From an uncultured Clostridia bacterium (lineage in GTDB: Bacteria > Bacillota > Clostridia > Oscillospirales > Ruminococcaceae): a stretch of 36,717 bases of DNA. The stretch spans positions 1 to 36,717 of the forward strand of contig CANQVE010000023.1 in NCBI GenBank assembly GCA_947627205.1, given 5' to 3'. Shown piece after piece: positions 16,086 through 23,532 of the stretch (the stretch's first letter is position 1; each line of letters starts with the position of its first letter). The position numbers and the translations under genes are program-made. The notes under the pieces are model-generated. The model was not told where the DNA came from, did not search any database, and was given only the letters and a program-made list of their open reading frames with translations.

Positions 16086-16931
16086 TTAAATTTTATTTAA
16101 TATCTCACAAATATCCCCGTCAATGCAAATACTCCGCGCTGCTATCTCATCGGGCGCAAAAGCCTCGCCGAAATTCACGCACGCGTACACCGCATTCGGG
16201 TTTTCCGCGGTCATTTTCCAGAACGGATATTTGATGATAACGGGCGTATTGTAGCCTACTCCGAGTTCAAGAAACAGCACTTTCCGACCGCCGATTTTCC
16301 GCAGGAAATCCCCGTAACGCCGCGCCGCCGCTTGCCAGCCCTCGTCCTCGACAAATTTGTCGTCGCTTCGCAAATTCATCGTCATCGACTTTCCGCACCT
16401 CGGACATTTAGGGATAAGTTCTGTCGGTATCTTCATATTCTTTTGAAATTCTATCATATCCTTGATGATTTCCTCGTTGTCATAAGTGGCTTTGTGACAC
16501 GGCTTTGAACATTGAAATAAGCCGAAATCGCCCTGCGTGTAAAACAGCCGCGATTTGTCAAAGCCCGCTTTTTGAAATTGATGGTCAACATTTGTTGTAA
16601 TAACAAAATAATCCTTGTTTTTCACAATATCAAAGAGCCGTTTGTATGTTCCGTTATCAACATCCATATAGCGATTTATGAAAATATACCGCGACCAAAA
16701 CGCCCACATTTCTTCGGGCGTTTCAAACGGAAAAAAGCCGCCAGTATACATATCGTGAAAGCCGAATTTCTCTTCAAAATCGCTGAAATATTTTTGAAAA
16801 CGTTCGCCCGAATAAGTAAATCCTGCCGCAGTTGAAAGCCCTGCTCCCGCGCCTATTACTACCGCTTCGGCGGTTTTTAATTCATTTTTTAAACGCAGAA
16901 TTTCAGCCGAGTAATTGTCTGTAAATTTCAT
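16086..16931 (-). CDS. Class M sirtuin (SirTM-like protein-ADP-ribosyltransferase)
   Basis: A 281-residue SIR2-family protein. The NAD site GAGAGLSTAAGF (27-38) replaces the usual GAGIS-SGIPDFR. TTNVDHQFQKAG (112-123) corresponds to TQNID. YTQGDFG (131-137) has Gln-Gly where deacetylases have the catalytic His-Gly. Four zinc cysteines are present: C141, C145, C176 and C179. These changes, and the adjacent macrodomain gene, match SirTM enzymes, which transfer ADP-ribose to a protein rather than deacetylate. In staphylococci and streptococci the target is a lipoylated GcvH-like protein, but no such gene or lipoate ligase is visible here, so the target is unknown. The ATG has a GGAGG site, and the gene overlaps the macrodomain gene by 29 bases. 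Confidence 0.88.
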   Translation of the reverse strand: MKFTDNYSAEILRLKNELKTAEAVVIGAGAGLSTAAGFTYSGERFQKYFSDFEEKFGFHDMYTGGFFPFETPEEMWAFWSRYIFINRYMDVDNGTYKRLFDIVKNKDYFVITTNVDHQFQKAGFDKSRLFYTQGDFGLFQCSKPCHKATYDNEEIIKDMIEFQKNMKIPTELIPKCPRCGKSMTMNLRSDDKFVEDEGWQAAARRYGDFLRKIGGRKVLFLELGVGYNTPVIIKYPFWKMTAENPNAVYACVNFGEAFAPDEIAARSICIDGDICEILNKI

Positions 16932-17655
16932 AATCTTCCTCCGAAAAAACGTTGAAAATAATTTTCAAATCGTGATTTTTCAAAAATTCACGCACAGTGC
17001 TGACAGCAATTTCCGCAGCTTCGTTATGCGGGAAACCGAACACTCCTGTTGAAATGCAGCAAAATGCGATACTAGAAATTTTATTCTGAACGGCAATTTC
17101 AAGACAGCTTTTGTAACAGCTTTCCAACAGCCTGCAATGCTCATTGTTAAGCCGTCCGTTGACAATCGGACCGACCGTATGAATTACATAATCGCACGGC
17201 AAATTGTACGCGGGAGTGATTTTCGCCTGACCTGTCGGTTCTTCGTGACCTTGCGCCTGCATAATTTCAGCGCATTTCAGTCGAAGTTTAACCCCCGCAA
17301 AAGTGTGGATACAGTTGTCAATGCAGTTGTGGCAAGGCTGATAACAACCTGTCAAGCCCGAGTTTGCGGCGTTTACAATTGCCCCGCATTTAAGCGTTGT
17401 AATGTCGCCTTTCCAAAGGTAAATTTTATCCTCAACAGGCATTAAATCTGCAATGTCAACAACGCCTTTTCTTGCTGAAATTTCCGAAAGGAATTCGTCC
17501 TCAACCCGCATAAAATTGCTGTTTGCAGACATTGCGGGACGGACGTTGACTAAACTTCTGTACAGCCGAAATTTTGCATTTTCTTCTTCGGGAATTTCAA
17601 AATTTTCATTCCTCTCCGAAAGAAGATAATTTATCAGAAAATCGAGTTTATCCAA
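16903..17655 (-). CDS. Macrodomain ADP-ribosyl hydrolase, SirTM-linked type
   Basis: A 250-residue protein. An N-terminal helical extension (about 1-70) precedes a macrodomain: WKGDITTLKCGAIVNAANS (81-99), TVGPIV (160-165) and ISTGVFGFPHNEAA (201-214). The Cys/His-rich stretch GCYQPCHNCIDNCIH (103-117) lies where the zinc-dependent macrodomains of SirTM operons bind metal. Those enzymes remove ADP-ribose placed by the partner sirtuin, so the pair is probably a writer and eraser. The start is TTG at 17655 with GGTG seven bases upstream. No in-frame ATG fits better. It begins 11 bases after the DUF1848 stop and overlaps the sirtuin start, so translation is coupled. Confidence 0.9.
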   Translation of the reverse strand: MDKLDFLINYLLSERNENFEIPEEENAKFRLYRSLVNVRPAMSANSNFMRVEDEFLSEISARKGVVDIADLMPVEDKIYLWKGDITTLKCGAIVNAANSGLTGCYQPCHNCIDNCIHTFAGVKLRLKCAEIMQAQGHEEPTGQAKITPAYNLPCDYVIHTVGPIVNGRLNNEHCRLLESCYKSCLEIAVQNKISSIAFCCISTGVFGFPHNEAAEIAVSTVREFLKNHDLKIIFNVFSEEDYEIYRQLLG

Positions 17656-17666
17656 ATAATCACCGC

Positions 17667-18593
17667 CTAAAAAATCGTCAGCTGGCTGTCGATCCAGCTT
17701 TCCTGTTTTGCCTCGCGTACCGCTTCGTCATCATTTAACTGACCGACAAGAAACGGTGAATTTCGGTCGTGTAGAAGCATATTTCGCCGAACATTCTCGT
17801 GATTGTAATTTGCGTAACAATATTTGCAAAAATGCCCGCAGGTGTCATAAGCGCCGATGTCCGTTCCGAGAACGCAATTGCACTGCGCTCTCTGCGATTT
17901 TCTTTTCGGGATATTCAAGTGACTTCCAACCGCATTTTCAAACGTTTCGCGCGTCATACAGCCCGCACAGTCCACGCCGTATTCTGAAAGCTCCGTACCC
18001 TCCGCGCAGGCTTTTATTTTAATGCCATACTTCTTCCCTATTTGAGCAAATTTTTCGCCTATTGAAATCCTCTCTTTTTGAGTAACTTCTCTTGCCTGCG
18101 GGAAGTTGCGTTTTACTTTTTCATACAGATCAATAAAGCTGATAACGCAGACATTTGTATATCCCGAAAGAGTTTTGCACATCTGCTCAAAATCAGAATA
18201 ATGCCGTTCAATTGTGTAGGTGCTGTCAATAAAGATCGGATCGTAACGCCAGCCGACACAGTCAATTCCTACAGCCTTTGACAGCAAGATAAGATCCTGC
18301 ATGACCTTATCTTTCGGCGGAACATTTGGTTCTATTTCTTTTCCATAAGGCGTTATTGTCACGAACCAATACTGATGATAGGCTTTTAATTCTTCGAGAT
18401 GTTTCAGCATAGGCGCGGGATCTTTCGTGCAGAATGCAATACAATCCACTACGTCGGGAGAAAGCTCGTAGCGCGTTATCAGCTCGGGACGATATGGATT
18501 TCTCACCAGCACAAATCCAGCCCGAATTCGGTTCATAAACCACTCGGAATAAAACGCGGGAATATCCGTCCGCATACCTGTGTTAATGATCAT
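17667..18593 (-). CDS. DUF1848 protein with radical-SAM-like cysteine cluster
   Basis: A 308-residue protein of the DUF1848 family, which has no established reaction. MIINTGMRTDIPAFYSEWF at the N-terminus, DCIAFCTKDP (50-59), WFVTITPYG (76-84) and GWRYDPIFID (114-123) are family landmarks and suggest a TIM-barrel-like fold. Near the C-terminus C252-X3-C256-X2-C259 (TCGHFCKYCYAN) has the spacing of the radical SAM 4Fe-4S motif. C209, C212, C238 and C240 add further possible ligands. I start at 18593, where GGTGG precedes the ATG. A longer reading to 18620 would begin inside the -10 box. It leads an operon with the macrodomain and sirtuin genes, so it may act in the same ADP-ribose pathway, which is an inference. 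Confidence 0.85.
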   Translation of the reverse strand: MIINTGMRTDIPAFYSEWFMNRIRAGFVLVRNPYRPELITRYELSPDVVDCIAFCTKDPAPMLKHLEELKAYHQYWFVTITPYGKEIEPNVPPKDKVMQDLILLSKAVGIDCVGWRYDPIFIDSTYTIERHYSDFEQMCKTLSGYTNVCVISFIDLYEKVKRNFPQAREVTQKERISIGEKFAQIGKKYGIKIKACAEGTELSEYGVDCAGCMTRETFENAVGSHLNIPKRKSQRAQCNCVLGTDIGAYDTCGHFCKYCYANYNHENVRRNMLLHDRNSPFLVGQLNDDEAVREAKQESWIDSQLTIF

Positions 18594-18618
18594 TTTCCCA
18601 CCGCCTTTTCTGACTATC

Positions 18619-18647
18619 ATTATATCATATCTCCTGTACTTTTACAA
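18619..18647 (-). promoter_or_regulatory. Promoter of the DUF1848-macrodomain-sirtuin operon
   Basis: On the minus strand TTGTAA (18642-18647) and TATAAT (18619-18624) are 17 bases apart. The predicted transcript starts near 18612, only about 20 bases before the DUF1848 ATG, which rules out the upstream in-frame ATG. Confidence 0.75.
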
Positions 18648-18702
18648 CTATTTTTATGATTTTACTAACATAAATTGAAATGCAAAAATCCTAAAAAAAT
18701 AA

Positions 18703-18747
18703 CCCCCTTAGAGTTTTAACACATTCTGTGCTTCTGCTCTAAGGTGG
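18703..18747 (-). terminator. Terminator after the AAA+ protease gene
   Basis: CCTTAGAG (18706-18713) pairs with CTCTAAGG (18737-18744), and an inner CACA/TGTG stem sits in the loop. A run of A at 18693-18699 gives the T run for leftward transcripts. Confidence 0.7.
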
Positions 18748-18793
18748 CATTTTTATACTTATTTACAAAACAACAGCGTATTCTCGCAATGAC

Positions 18794-21700
18794 TTATGAA
18801 AGAACGGTATTTTTTTCAAAGATGTCTTTGATCTCATCGCCTGTGAGGTGATTATTAACAAGCAGTTGTTCGACCAGCGTGTCAATTGCAGGCTTATTTT
18901 CTTCGATAAGTTTAATTGCAGTTCTCATTTCATCAGAGAGAATTTTGTTTACTTCTTTGCGGACTTCTCCCGATAATTCACCGCTCCTTGCAGCTTGCTG
19001 ATCTATAACTGCAAGTCCGAAATTTTCGTCCATGCCGTATGTACAAATAATATGACGGGCAGTATTCGTTGCCGACACAAGGTCTCCGCTTGCACCCGTA
19101 GAAATGCCGTCCTTATCGCCGTAGTATACGATTTCGGAAGCACGTCCGCCAAGAGAGGTACGGATTTTTGCCAGAAGCTCATCTTTTGTATAAATAGCCT
19201 TTCCGTCGTCATCATCATGCTGCATATAACCGCCGTGATCTCCTCTTGCAACGACTGTAACATAAGAGGGTGTTTCTCCGCTCATCCAGCAAAGGAACGC
19301 ATGACCTGCCTCGTGACGAGCAACACGTTCGAGCTGTGATATGTTCCACTGCTTCTTTTCTCCGCTGTTAAAAGTTTCAAACGCTTCTTCAAAAATATCG
19401 TCCGTTACTTTCAGATCTCCGTCGCGAATAGCTGTACGCAATGAAAGCTCGATCACTGAAGCAAGCTCCGCAAGGCTCATTCCCGTAGAACGAACAGCGA
19501 TATTGTTTATTTCGTCCTGACTGAGTTCAAAAGCCTTATTTCCGTCAATTCGCATGTGGATATATCTGATACGTTCTTCGCGATTTGGCAGATCGATATA
19601 TACTCTTCTGTCGAAGCGGCGCATAAGCGCAGGATCAAGGCTCTTGTCTCCGCCCGGCTCTACATCAAAATTAGTAGCCGCCAGCACAAAAACAGGTCTT
19701 GTGATGTCGTTTTTAAAGCCGTCCATCTCAGTCAAAAAAGCGGTTAAAGTTGCTTCCGCTGCCCCGTTGTTTTCTCCGCCTCTGCGTTCCTTTGCAATAG
19801 CGTCGATCTCATCAATGAACAAAATTGACGGAGCGTATTTGCGCGCTGTGCAGAATAGCTCGTGAACCTTTTCGGGACCTTCGCCGACATATTTCTTCAG
19901 AAATTGATTGCCCTCGGCCGTAATAAATGTAACATCAGACTCGCTTGCCATTGCCTTTGCGAGCATTGTTTTGCCCGTTCCGGGAGGTCCGTAGAGCAGC
20001 ACGCCTTTTGGCGCGCTTACGCCTGTTCCGATATATTTCTTGGGATTTTTCAGGTACTCGACAAAATAGCGAAGTTCTTTTTTGGCGTCTTCGGCACCGA
20101 TAACCTGACCAAAGGATATGTTCGGTTTTGAAACATTGCTCAGAATATTCTTTGAATCCTCAGCATCTATAGCAACAGTCATTTCAAAATCAAACAGCGT
20201 TATCTCAGCCGTTTTGCCGTCGTTGCTTATCTTCTGCAATGTTTCAAAGGTTACAAGTTTGTTTGCTCTTGCCAGAGCCTCCATGCTTCTCTGCTGGTGC
20301 ATTTTCTCTGAAACATCACTTATCTCATTTGAAAATTCCTCTGCCGATCCTGCAAGAGTAATGACTTCCTTTACGCCCTGGCGCATAAATGACATGCGTT
20401 CTTCTGCATTCAGTTTTTTATCGGGGTGCTGGAGTATGTAGACAGGCATATCCGCATATTGCTCTTTGACAAACCAGAAGAAATCCCTTGCCGCAGAATC
20501 GGTGTCTTCAATATTCAAATAATCGCTGTTGTTTTTCTGACCGAAAGTAATATCAATGAGAATAAGGCTTATATCGTTATCGCGGAGTACATCTTTAGCC
20601 TCTTCATTTGACTGTACATCAAAAAACTTTGCACTTGCACATTTTTCCTTGCATTCATCTGATGTTTCCTTTGAGGAGAACAGCAGTATATTCCTGTCGT
20701 CGGTGTTTTTAAACAGGCTCATCAGCTCTTTGTTTTCTTTGGGCAGGTCAACATTTATAGAGATCTTTTCAAGATCGTCGATATTTGTATTCACCTTTTC
20801 AGATGCAAGCAGACGGAAAAGTTCAAACAGCTCGTCGTCAAAAAAGCTCTCTGCTCGGCTTCTTATCGTTCTTGCATCAGCAGATCCGCCCTCTGCAAAA
20901 AGCAATGAAGTATAGACCTGCTCGTCAATTTCGACCTTGATACCGATCTCTTTTTCAAAATTATCCGCGTGGCGAAGAACTTCTTTTCTTGCAATTGCAC
21001 GAAGATTGTGCGCGGAAATATGGTTAAACATTACGACATTACCCGAAGCAAAACGCGAGCAAATAGCGGCAGGAAAATAAGGTCTTTGCGTGCGGGGATC
21101 AATATCATTCTGAAGTGCTTTGAGAATGACCTTTCTTGTTACACCCGAAAGATCATTTGTTTGTGAGTTTTCATAAAGCTGTTTTCCTGCATTCGTAGTG
21201 AAAATGATAATTGTATCGGTAAAAGGAACTTCCTGATCGGTATAATTATCGCGCAATCTGCCCGCATCAAGAAGCTGTAAGAACAGATGTATAACATTCA
21301 GATGTGCCTTTTCTATTTCATCAAACAGCAGAACACATCTGGGGTTTTTAGCAACAAATCCTGTTACATTTCCCTCTTTTGCGCTTTTATAGACCTTATC
21401 GAAACCGCAGAATTCCATATTTGCCTCATTCTCGGAATACTCGCTCATATCAAAGCGCATAAACGGTAGTTTAAGAGCCTGCGCGGCCTTTTCAGCCAAA
21501 AATGTTTTTCCTACTCCGGGAGGTCCTGCAAACAAGAAAGTTGCACGCGGGCGTGTTCTTGTCTTATCGGTCAAAGCCAGAAGTTCTCCTTGGAAATATC
21601 CTGTTGTAAAAACACTTATGGCGTTGTCCTGACCGTAAATCGTCTTTATCAATCCGTCATGCGTGTTCTTTACTATTTGCGTCAGCTTTGCTACCGCAGA

Positions 21701-22255
21701 TTTTGGATCTTCGGTCTTTGTTTTTTCTCCCGCGAACGTACGTTTTTTGGCAGATTCTTCGGAAGTTCTGTCGTCGAATGTCTCGTCTGACTGCTCGTCA
21801 ACGCTTTCTTGAATTAAGTCTGTATCCGAATTTGGATCAAAAGACAGAACTCCTTTAATAAATTCATTCGGATCGGAAAAAATACTTTCAAGAAGTATCT
21901 CGGGGGATAATTCCTCTAATCCCTTTGATTTTGCGGTCTCTTTTGCCTTGAACAAGTGACGCTGAATATATATTCCGTCAACATAGGAATATGTTTTATT
22001 GCTTCCTATATGCTCCATAAATTGCTTTTTTACTTCGTCCAAGTCAAATTTTTCAAACGGAATATTCGCCTGAAGCTGACCTAACAATGAATTTTTCTCT
22101 TCATCAGTCAATTCAAAAGCATCGGGATCTGTAACAAAATCAATTACAGAAACAACATATTTCTCCGCCGTAAATGTTGAATTGCTCCCGATGTTTAACG
22201 CCTTGGCATGCTCTATCAATTTATTGAGCAACGGGTTATTCTTCACATCCGCCAT
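18794..22255 (-). CDS. Chimeric soluble AAA+ protease: ClpB-like ATPase + receiver-like domain + FtsH ATPase/M41 peptidase
   Basis: A 1153-residue fusion. Residues 1-150 are helical and Clp-N-like, then an acidic linker. The first AAA+ module is ClpA/B type: Walker A GPPGVGKT (244-251), Walker B VLLFDEIEKA (308-317), sensor 1 FTTNAG (352-357) and a sensor-2-like GSADARTIRS (457-466). Residues about 520-650 look like a degenerate response-regulator receiver (LILIDIT at 564-570, VYILQH at 605-610, KEVITLAG). The second AAA+ module is FtsH type: GPPGTGKT (756-763), pore loop FLKKYVGEG (785-793), ILFIDEIDAI (811-820) and the SRH through MRRFDRR. The M41 zinc site HEAGH (981-985) with D1058 in GASGDLVSAT appears intact. 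The two N-terminal membrane helices of FtsH are absent, so it should be cytosolic. It follows two YbjN-like genes. I know of no characterised counterpart. Confidence 0.88.
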   Translation of the reverse strand: MADVKNNPLLNKLIEHAKALNIGSNSTFTAEKYVVSVIDFVTDPDAFELTDEEKNSLLGQLQANIPFEKFDLDEVKKQFMEHIGSNKTYSYVDGIYIQRHLFKAKETAKSKGLEELSPEILLESIFSDPNEFIKGVLSFDPNSDTDLIQESVDEQSDETFDDRTSEESAKKRTFAGEKTKTEDPKSAVAKLTQIVKNTHDGLIKTIYGQDNAISVFTTGYFQGELLALTDKTRTRPRATFLFAGPPGVGKTFLAEKAAQALKLPFMRFDMSEYSENEANMEFCGFDKVYKSAKEGNVTGFVAKNPRCVLLFDEIEKAHLNVIHLFLQLLDAGRLRDNYTDQEVPFTDTIIIFTTNAGKQLYENSQTNDLSGVTRKVILKALQNDIDPRTQRPYFPAAICSRFASGNVVMFNHISAHNLRAIARKEVLRHADNFEKEIGIKVEIDEQVYTSLLFAEGGSADARTIRSRAESFFDDELFELFRLLASEKVNTNIDDLEKISINVDLPKENKELMSLFKNTDDRNILLFSSKETSDECKEKCASAKFFDVQSNEEAKDVLRDNDISLILIDITFGQKNNSDYLNIEDTDSAARDFFWFVKEQYADMPVYILQHPDKKLNAEERMSFMRQGVKEVITLAGSAEEFSNEISDVSEKMHQQRSMEALARANKLVTFETLQKISNDGKTAEITLFDFEMTVAIDAEDSKNILSNVSKPNISFGQVIGAEDAKKELRYFVEYLKNPKKYIGTGVSAPKGVLLYGPPGTGKTMLAKAMASESDVTFITAEGNQFLKKYVGEGPEKVHELFCTARKYAPSILFIDEIDAIAKERRGGENNGAAEATLTAFLTEMDGFKNDITRPVFVLAATNFDVEPGGDKSLDPALMRRFDRRVYIDLPNREERIRYIHMRIDGNKAFELSQDEINNIAVRSTGMSLAELASVIELSLRTAIRDGDLKVTDDIFEEAFETFNSGEKKQWNISQLERVARHEAGHAFLCWMSGETPSYVTVVARGDHGGYMQHDDDDGKAIYTKDELLAKIRTSLGGRASEIVYYGDKDGISTGASGDLVSATNTARHIICTYGMDENFGLAVIDQQAARSGELSGEVRKEVNKILSDEMRTAIKLIEENKPAIDTLVEQLLVNNHLTGDEIKDIFEKNTVLS

Positions 22256-22340
22256 ATCATTTTCTCCTTTTTGAATACTTTTTTATTTAAATGTCTCAAT
22301 TGCGCCGAACAGTTGAAATTATATCCTTTTATCGCAATAA

Positions 22341-22360
22341 GCCCCGGAATGATCCGGAGC
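22341..22360 (-). promoter_or_regulatory. Hairpin between the YbjN-like and protease genes
   Basis: GCCCCGGA (22341-22348) and TCCGGAGC (22353-22360) form an 8-pair stem with a 4-base loop, fully paired as RNA on the minus strand (one G-U). Only a weak T run follows, so it may be an attenuator, a processing site or a weak terminator. A TATAAT (22318-22323, minus) just beyond could be a secondary promoter but lacks a good -35 box. Confidence 0.5.
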
Positions 22361-22369
22361 TTGATATTA

Positions 22370-22843
22370 TTATTCGTGCGAAATAAAAGCGTCTAAGCTC
22401 ATCAAGCCTTTGCAAAGAGCAAGGAACTTGTCGTTATACATATCAATTGTGCTTACTGAACAATCAATGAGGTATTCAAACAGGCCGTCGCCTATAAGGC
22501 TTTCCTTGAAAGAAGCCGTAAGTCGGAATTCAATGGTACCCTCTGTAATGTTAAAGTCAAAACTTCCGTCCGCTAGCCCGCAAGTTGCCACACATGCAGC
22601 GACCGCAAGGTCCATTCTCTTATCTTCAGGAACAATAAAAGGGAGCTTTGATAACACCCTGAGAAGCTGACGCTCGGGATCAATTATCAGCAAAAGACTC
22701 ATCGGGATATCATCACCCGAAAATCCGCATGTAACTACAAGATCATCATCATAACTCTGATAGTGCCAGCTTCTTTTGTCAAAAGCCGCGCAAAGGTCTT
22801 CATAAACTTTTTTTGCACGAGCCAATTCGTTATTTTCAGCCAT
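22370..22843 (-). CDS. YbjN-like protein, copy B
   Basis: A 157-residue acidic protein resembling the YbjN/type III secretion-chaperone-like fold. A helical N-terminus (ELARAKKVYEDLCAAFDKR) is followed by alternating strands (LVVTCGFSGDDIPMSLLLIID, LRVLSKLPFIVPEDKR) and a C-terminal helical part (NDKFLALCKGLMSLDAFI). Copy A, immediately upstream, has the same length and aligns along its whole length: shared AKKVYE-LC, LPF-VPEDKR and DGSFDF, then NDKF. They are therefore tandem paralogues. It has no catalytic motif. Members of this fold usually bind proteins, so adaptor or chaperone duty for the downstream AAA+ protease is a reasonable guess. GGGAGG precedes the ATG. Confidence 0.7.
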   Translation of the reverse strand: MAENNELARAKKVYEDLCAAFDKRSWHYQSYDDDLVVTCGFSGDDIPMSLLLIIDPERQLLRVLSKLPFIVPEDKRMDLAVAACVATCGLADGSFDFNITEGTIEFRLTASFKESLIGDGLFEYLIDCSVSTIDMYNDKFLALCKGLMSLDAFISHE

Positions 22844-22859
22844 TTTATTATCCTCCCGT

Positions 22860-23333
22860 TTAAATACATTCAGAAATAAAGTTTTCTAAGCTGAGCATAC
22901 CTTTTTCAAGCATAAAAAACTTGTCGTTAAAATCGTCAATTGTCTTACAAGAAACCATGATCATGTAAACAAAGAGTTCTTCTCCGATCTCGCTTTCAAT
23001 AAAGCTGCTGGTCAATCTGAAAAACATACGACCGTTACTGATATCAAAATCAAAACTTCCATCTACAAGTCTATCATTTGTAACGCTGGCAGCAACAGCA
23101 ACATCAAATCTTTTATCCTCGGGAACAACAAAGGGAAGACGGGATAGCAGCATGATAAGTTCCTTTTCTGCGTCAATTATGACCTTGATCTCCATAGGCA
23201 GATCATCTCCCTGCGCCCCGCATTGAATAGAGAGCATTTCATCGTTCCTGTTAAAAGGCCAGCCACGTTTTTCCATAGCGGTACAAAGATTTTCATAGAC
23301 CTTTTTTGCCCGTTGAAGCTTTTCATCAACCAT
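22860..23333 (-). CDS. YbjN-like protein, copy A (first gene of the protease operon)
   Basis: A 157-residue paralogue of the next gene with the same fold signals: LQRAKKVYENLCTAMEKRGWPF, MLSIQCGAQGDDLPM, LLSRLPFVVPEDKR, VDGSFDFDI and NDKFFMLEKGMLSLENFI. The start is the ATG at 23333 (MVDEKL), preceded by AGGAGG. The open frame extends to 23381, but that part lies in the leader and has no ribosome site. The pair probably arose by duplication and then diverged in surface residues, which would allow different clients or a heterodimer. It follows a clear promoter with a leader of about 80 bases and is 16 bases from copy B. Confidence 0.7.
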   Translation of the reverse strand: MVDEKLQRAKKVYENLCTAMEKRGWPFNRNDEMLSIQCGAQGDDLPMEIKVIIDAEKELIMLLSRLPFVVPEDKRFDVAVAASVTNDRLVDGSFDFDISNGRMFFRLTSSFIESEIGEELFVYMIMVSCKTIDDFNDKFFMLEKGMLSLENFISECI

Positions 23334-23418
23334 TTTAATTTCCTCCTGATTTAATATTTGATCGCTCCCGCGATAATGCACTGCAATTATTTTCTTAGAT
23401 CTGTATTATGCTCTTTAA

Positions 23419-23447
23419 ATTATAACACATTTTAGTTTTTTAGTCAA
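23419..23447 (-). promoter_or_regulatory. Promoter of the YbjN-protease operon
   Basis: On the minus strand TTGACT (23442-23447) and TATAAT (23419-23424) are 17 bases apart. No CIRCE or other known heat-shock operator is visible nearby. Confidence 0.85.
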
Positions 23448-23487
23448 TACATATTTTGACTGATTTCGGGATATCCAGTCATAAAAA

Positions 23488-23514
23488 AGGCACTCGGAGT
23501 TGTTCCGCGTGCCT
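23488..23514 (-). terminator. Terminator after the FtsX-type permease pair
   Basis: AGGCAC-CGGA pairs with TCCG-GTGCCT around a short loop with one mismatch. Six A at 23484-23489 give a T run leftward. It lies 18 bases beyond the permease stop. Confidence 0.85.
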
Positions 23515-23532
23515 GTTTAAATTTATCGATTA

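Noticed and set aside
23334-23425. Heat-shock operator or riboswitch in the YbjN-protease leader
   Set aside because: No CIRCE (TTAGCACTC-N9-GAGTGCTAA) or other recognisable element is present, only a very short ATCG/CGAT stem.
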